A DNA stretch of 6,920 nucleotides, from NCBI GenBank assembly GCA_900552365.1, contig URZP01000073.1:1-6920 (forward strand), read 5' to 3'. Below, in pieces: positions 5,912-6,920 of this stretch (positions are counted from its first letter, which is position 1; each line of letters starts with the position of its first letter). The DNA is from an uncultured Coriobacteriaceae bacterium (lineage in GTDB: Bacteria > Actinomycetota > Coriobacteriia > Coriobacteriales > Eggerthellaceae). The notes under the pieces were generated by a model. The model did not search any database. It saw nothing but the letters and a program-made list of their open reading frames with translations, and was not told the origin of the DNA. The position numbers and the translations under genes were made by a program.

Positions 5912-6920
5912 TTACACCTGCCATTCGCGCAATGCGATGTGCTTACGACGAAGGATCACCGCTAAAACGACGCCCAGCACACCGAGTACTGCAAGCATCA
6001 GCATAACCGTGGTCAATCCGTATGCGTCTCCCGCTATGCCCAAAACGGGCTCGAAAGCGCCACCAATGCAGATAGCCACACCGTATGTCAAACCCGAAGC
6101 GGTCCCTAAATGGCGCGGAACATAACCCATGCCCTGCGCCACCACAGAAGGATAGAACAGGTCGACGCCAACGGACATAATGACGGAAATGATAATCGCA
6201 AGAAGCAGACTTCCATTGAACGTGAAAACAAACGCGGAGACGGTGGTGACTGTCAAACACGCAATGGCAAGCCTACCCGACCCAAAGTATTCGCCTACTC
6301 TGCCCGACAAAAGCGTGGCAATGGCGCCTACGATGGCAAACAGCGAGATCACAAGAGAGGAAGTCCCTTCGCTCTGACCGAACACGCCCATCAAGAACAA
6401 CGGGATGAAAGAAATGAAGCCGTAACTCAGGATAGACCGAACGGACAAAACGCCCATGGTTAACCAGAACATGCCCCAGTGCTCGCGAGGCGCATCTCCC
6501 TCGCCTGAAGAAGAAACCGAAACTTGAGCGATGCCGAGGGCCCTGAATCGGCCGTTGAAGAAGAGAAGCACCGACGAGCAAACGATTACAGGAACGATGA
6601 ACGCAATCGTGCCATGCAGACCGAACAAGGAAAGGAAGAAGGTAACCAGCAGCGGCCCCAAAAAGAAGCCGACATTACCGCCAACGGCAAAAATGCTCAT
6701 GCCGTTGCCTTTCCTTGAGCCAGCTGCAAGATTAGCCAAGCGCCCGCCCTCGGGATGAAACATCGCCGTACCCGATCCGGTAATCAAAGCGCAAAGCAAA
6801 ACGGCACTGAACGATTTGACATAGCCCATGCATGCCATACCCAATCCGGCCAAGAACACGCCGAGCGCCATGAACCACGGGCAGGACTTCCTGTCGCCAA
6901 TCCACCCGAACAGCGGTTGA
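5912..6920 (-). CDS. Fsr-like MFS efflux transporter (5' end outside the window)
   Basis: The frame stays open to the window edge and gives 335 residues of a membrane transporter. Methionine at 6871 is not the start, because the codons upstream of it encode QPLFGWIGDRKSCPWF. This holds the loop 2-3 motif A (G-x-x-x-D-R) of the major facilitator superfamily. Further on, FHPEGGRLANLA and SIFAVGGNVGFFLGPLL closely follow the fosmidomycin-resistance (Fsr) family, where E. coli Fsr has FHPES and a similar QVGGN-GPLL stretch. A polar stretch (near 6500-6555) marks the central cytoplasmic loop, and about ten of the twelve expected helices are present. Roughly 60-70 N-terminal residues are missing compared with about 400 in the family. 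It is likely a proton-driven drug or metabolite exporter. The Fsr name reflects family similarity and does not prove fosmidomycin as the substrate. The TAA stop is followed by a T-rich stretch but no good hairpin. Confidence 0.88.
   Translation of the reverse strand, partial: QPLFGWIGDRKSCPWFMALGVFLAGLGMACMGYVKSFSAVLLCALITGSGTAMFHPEGGRLANLAAGSRKGNGMSIFAVGGNVGFFLGPLLVTFFLSLFGLHGTIAFIVPVIVCSSVLLFFNGRFRALGIAQVSVSSSGEGDAPREHWGMFWLTMGVLSVRSILSYGFISFIPLFLMGVFGQSEGTSSLVISLFAIVGAIATLLSGRVGEYFGSGRLAIACLTVTTVSAFVFTFNGSLLLAIIISVIMSVGVDLFYPSVVAQGMGYVPRHLGTASGLTYGVAICIGGAFEPVLGIAGDAYGLTTVMLMLAVLGVLGVVLAVILRRKHIALREWQV

Noticed and set aside
5897..5925. A possible terminator after the MFS gene
   Set aside because: A T-rich run (TTTTTCTTCT on the minus strand) follows the stop codon, but only a 3-4 bp stem can form before it, which is too weak to call.

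Overview
The window carries four protein-coding genes, all on the minus strand, so the biological order runs from high to low coordinates. There is no RNA gene, insertion sequence, CRISPR array or phage gene. Base composition is moderately GC-rich. The stand-alone EF-G-like GTPase and the CydD/CydC-like pair recall Coriobacteriia (Eggerthella/Slackia-type gut actinobacteria). That placement rests on remembered protein similarity only and is tentative.

Layout in the direction of transcription: (1) 6920-5912, the 3' part of an Fsr-like major facilitator superfamily efflux pump, whose start lies outside the window. (2) 5911-5766, a spacer with a plausible promoter (TTCACA - 16 bp - TAAACT) for the next gene. 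(3) 5765-3690, a complete EF-G-like translational GTPase of the FusA2/EF-G-2 type, apparently monocistronic. (4) 3689-3443, a spacer with a convincing intrinsic terminator for the GTPase, then a promoter-like AT-rich stretch and a striking set of nested inverted repeats ahead of the next operon. (5) 3442-1685 and 1688-33, a two-gene operon encoding the halves of a heterodimeric ABC exporter of the CydD/CydC superfamily. The two genes overlap by ATGA, with a near-perfect Shine-Dalgarno inside the end of the first.

The ABC halves very probably assemble into one membrane transporter. The CydD-like half lacks the Q-loop glutamine and the CydC-like half has all standard catalytic motifs, so the two ATP sites are probably not equivalent. 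No cydAB oxidase genes are visible, so export of a thiol (the classical CydDC role) is one possibility and drug or peptide export is another. The GTPase keeps the switch II histidine and the domain IV tip histidine needed for translocation but has unusual G1, G3 and G4 motifs. The MFS pump and the ABC exporter are both efflux-type, but nothing visible ties them to the GTPase.

I found no clear novel multi-gene system. The items most worth a second look are the nested dyads upstream of the ABC operon, the degenerate Q-loop and the altered GTPase motifs.
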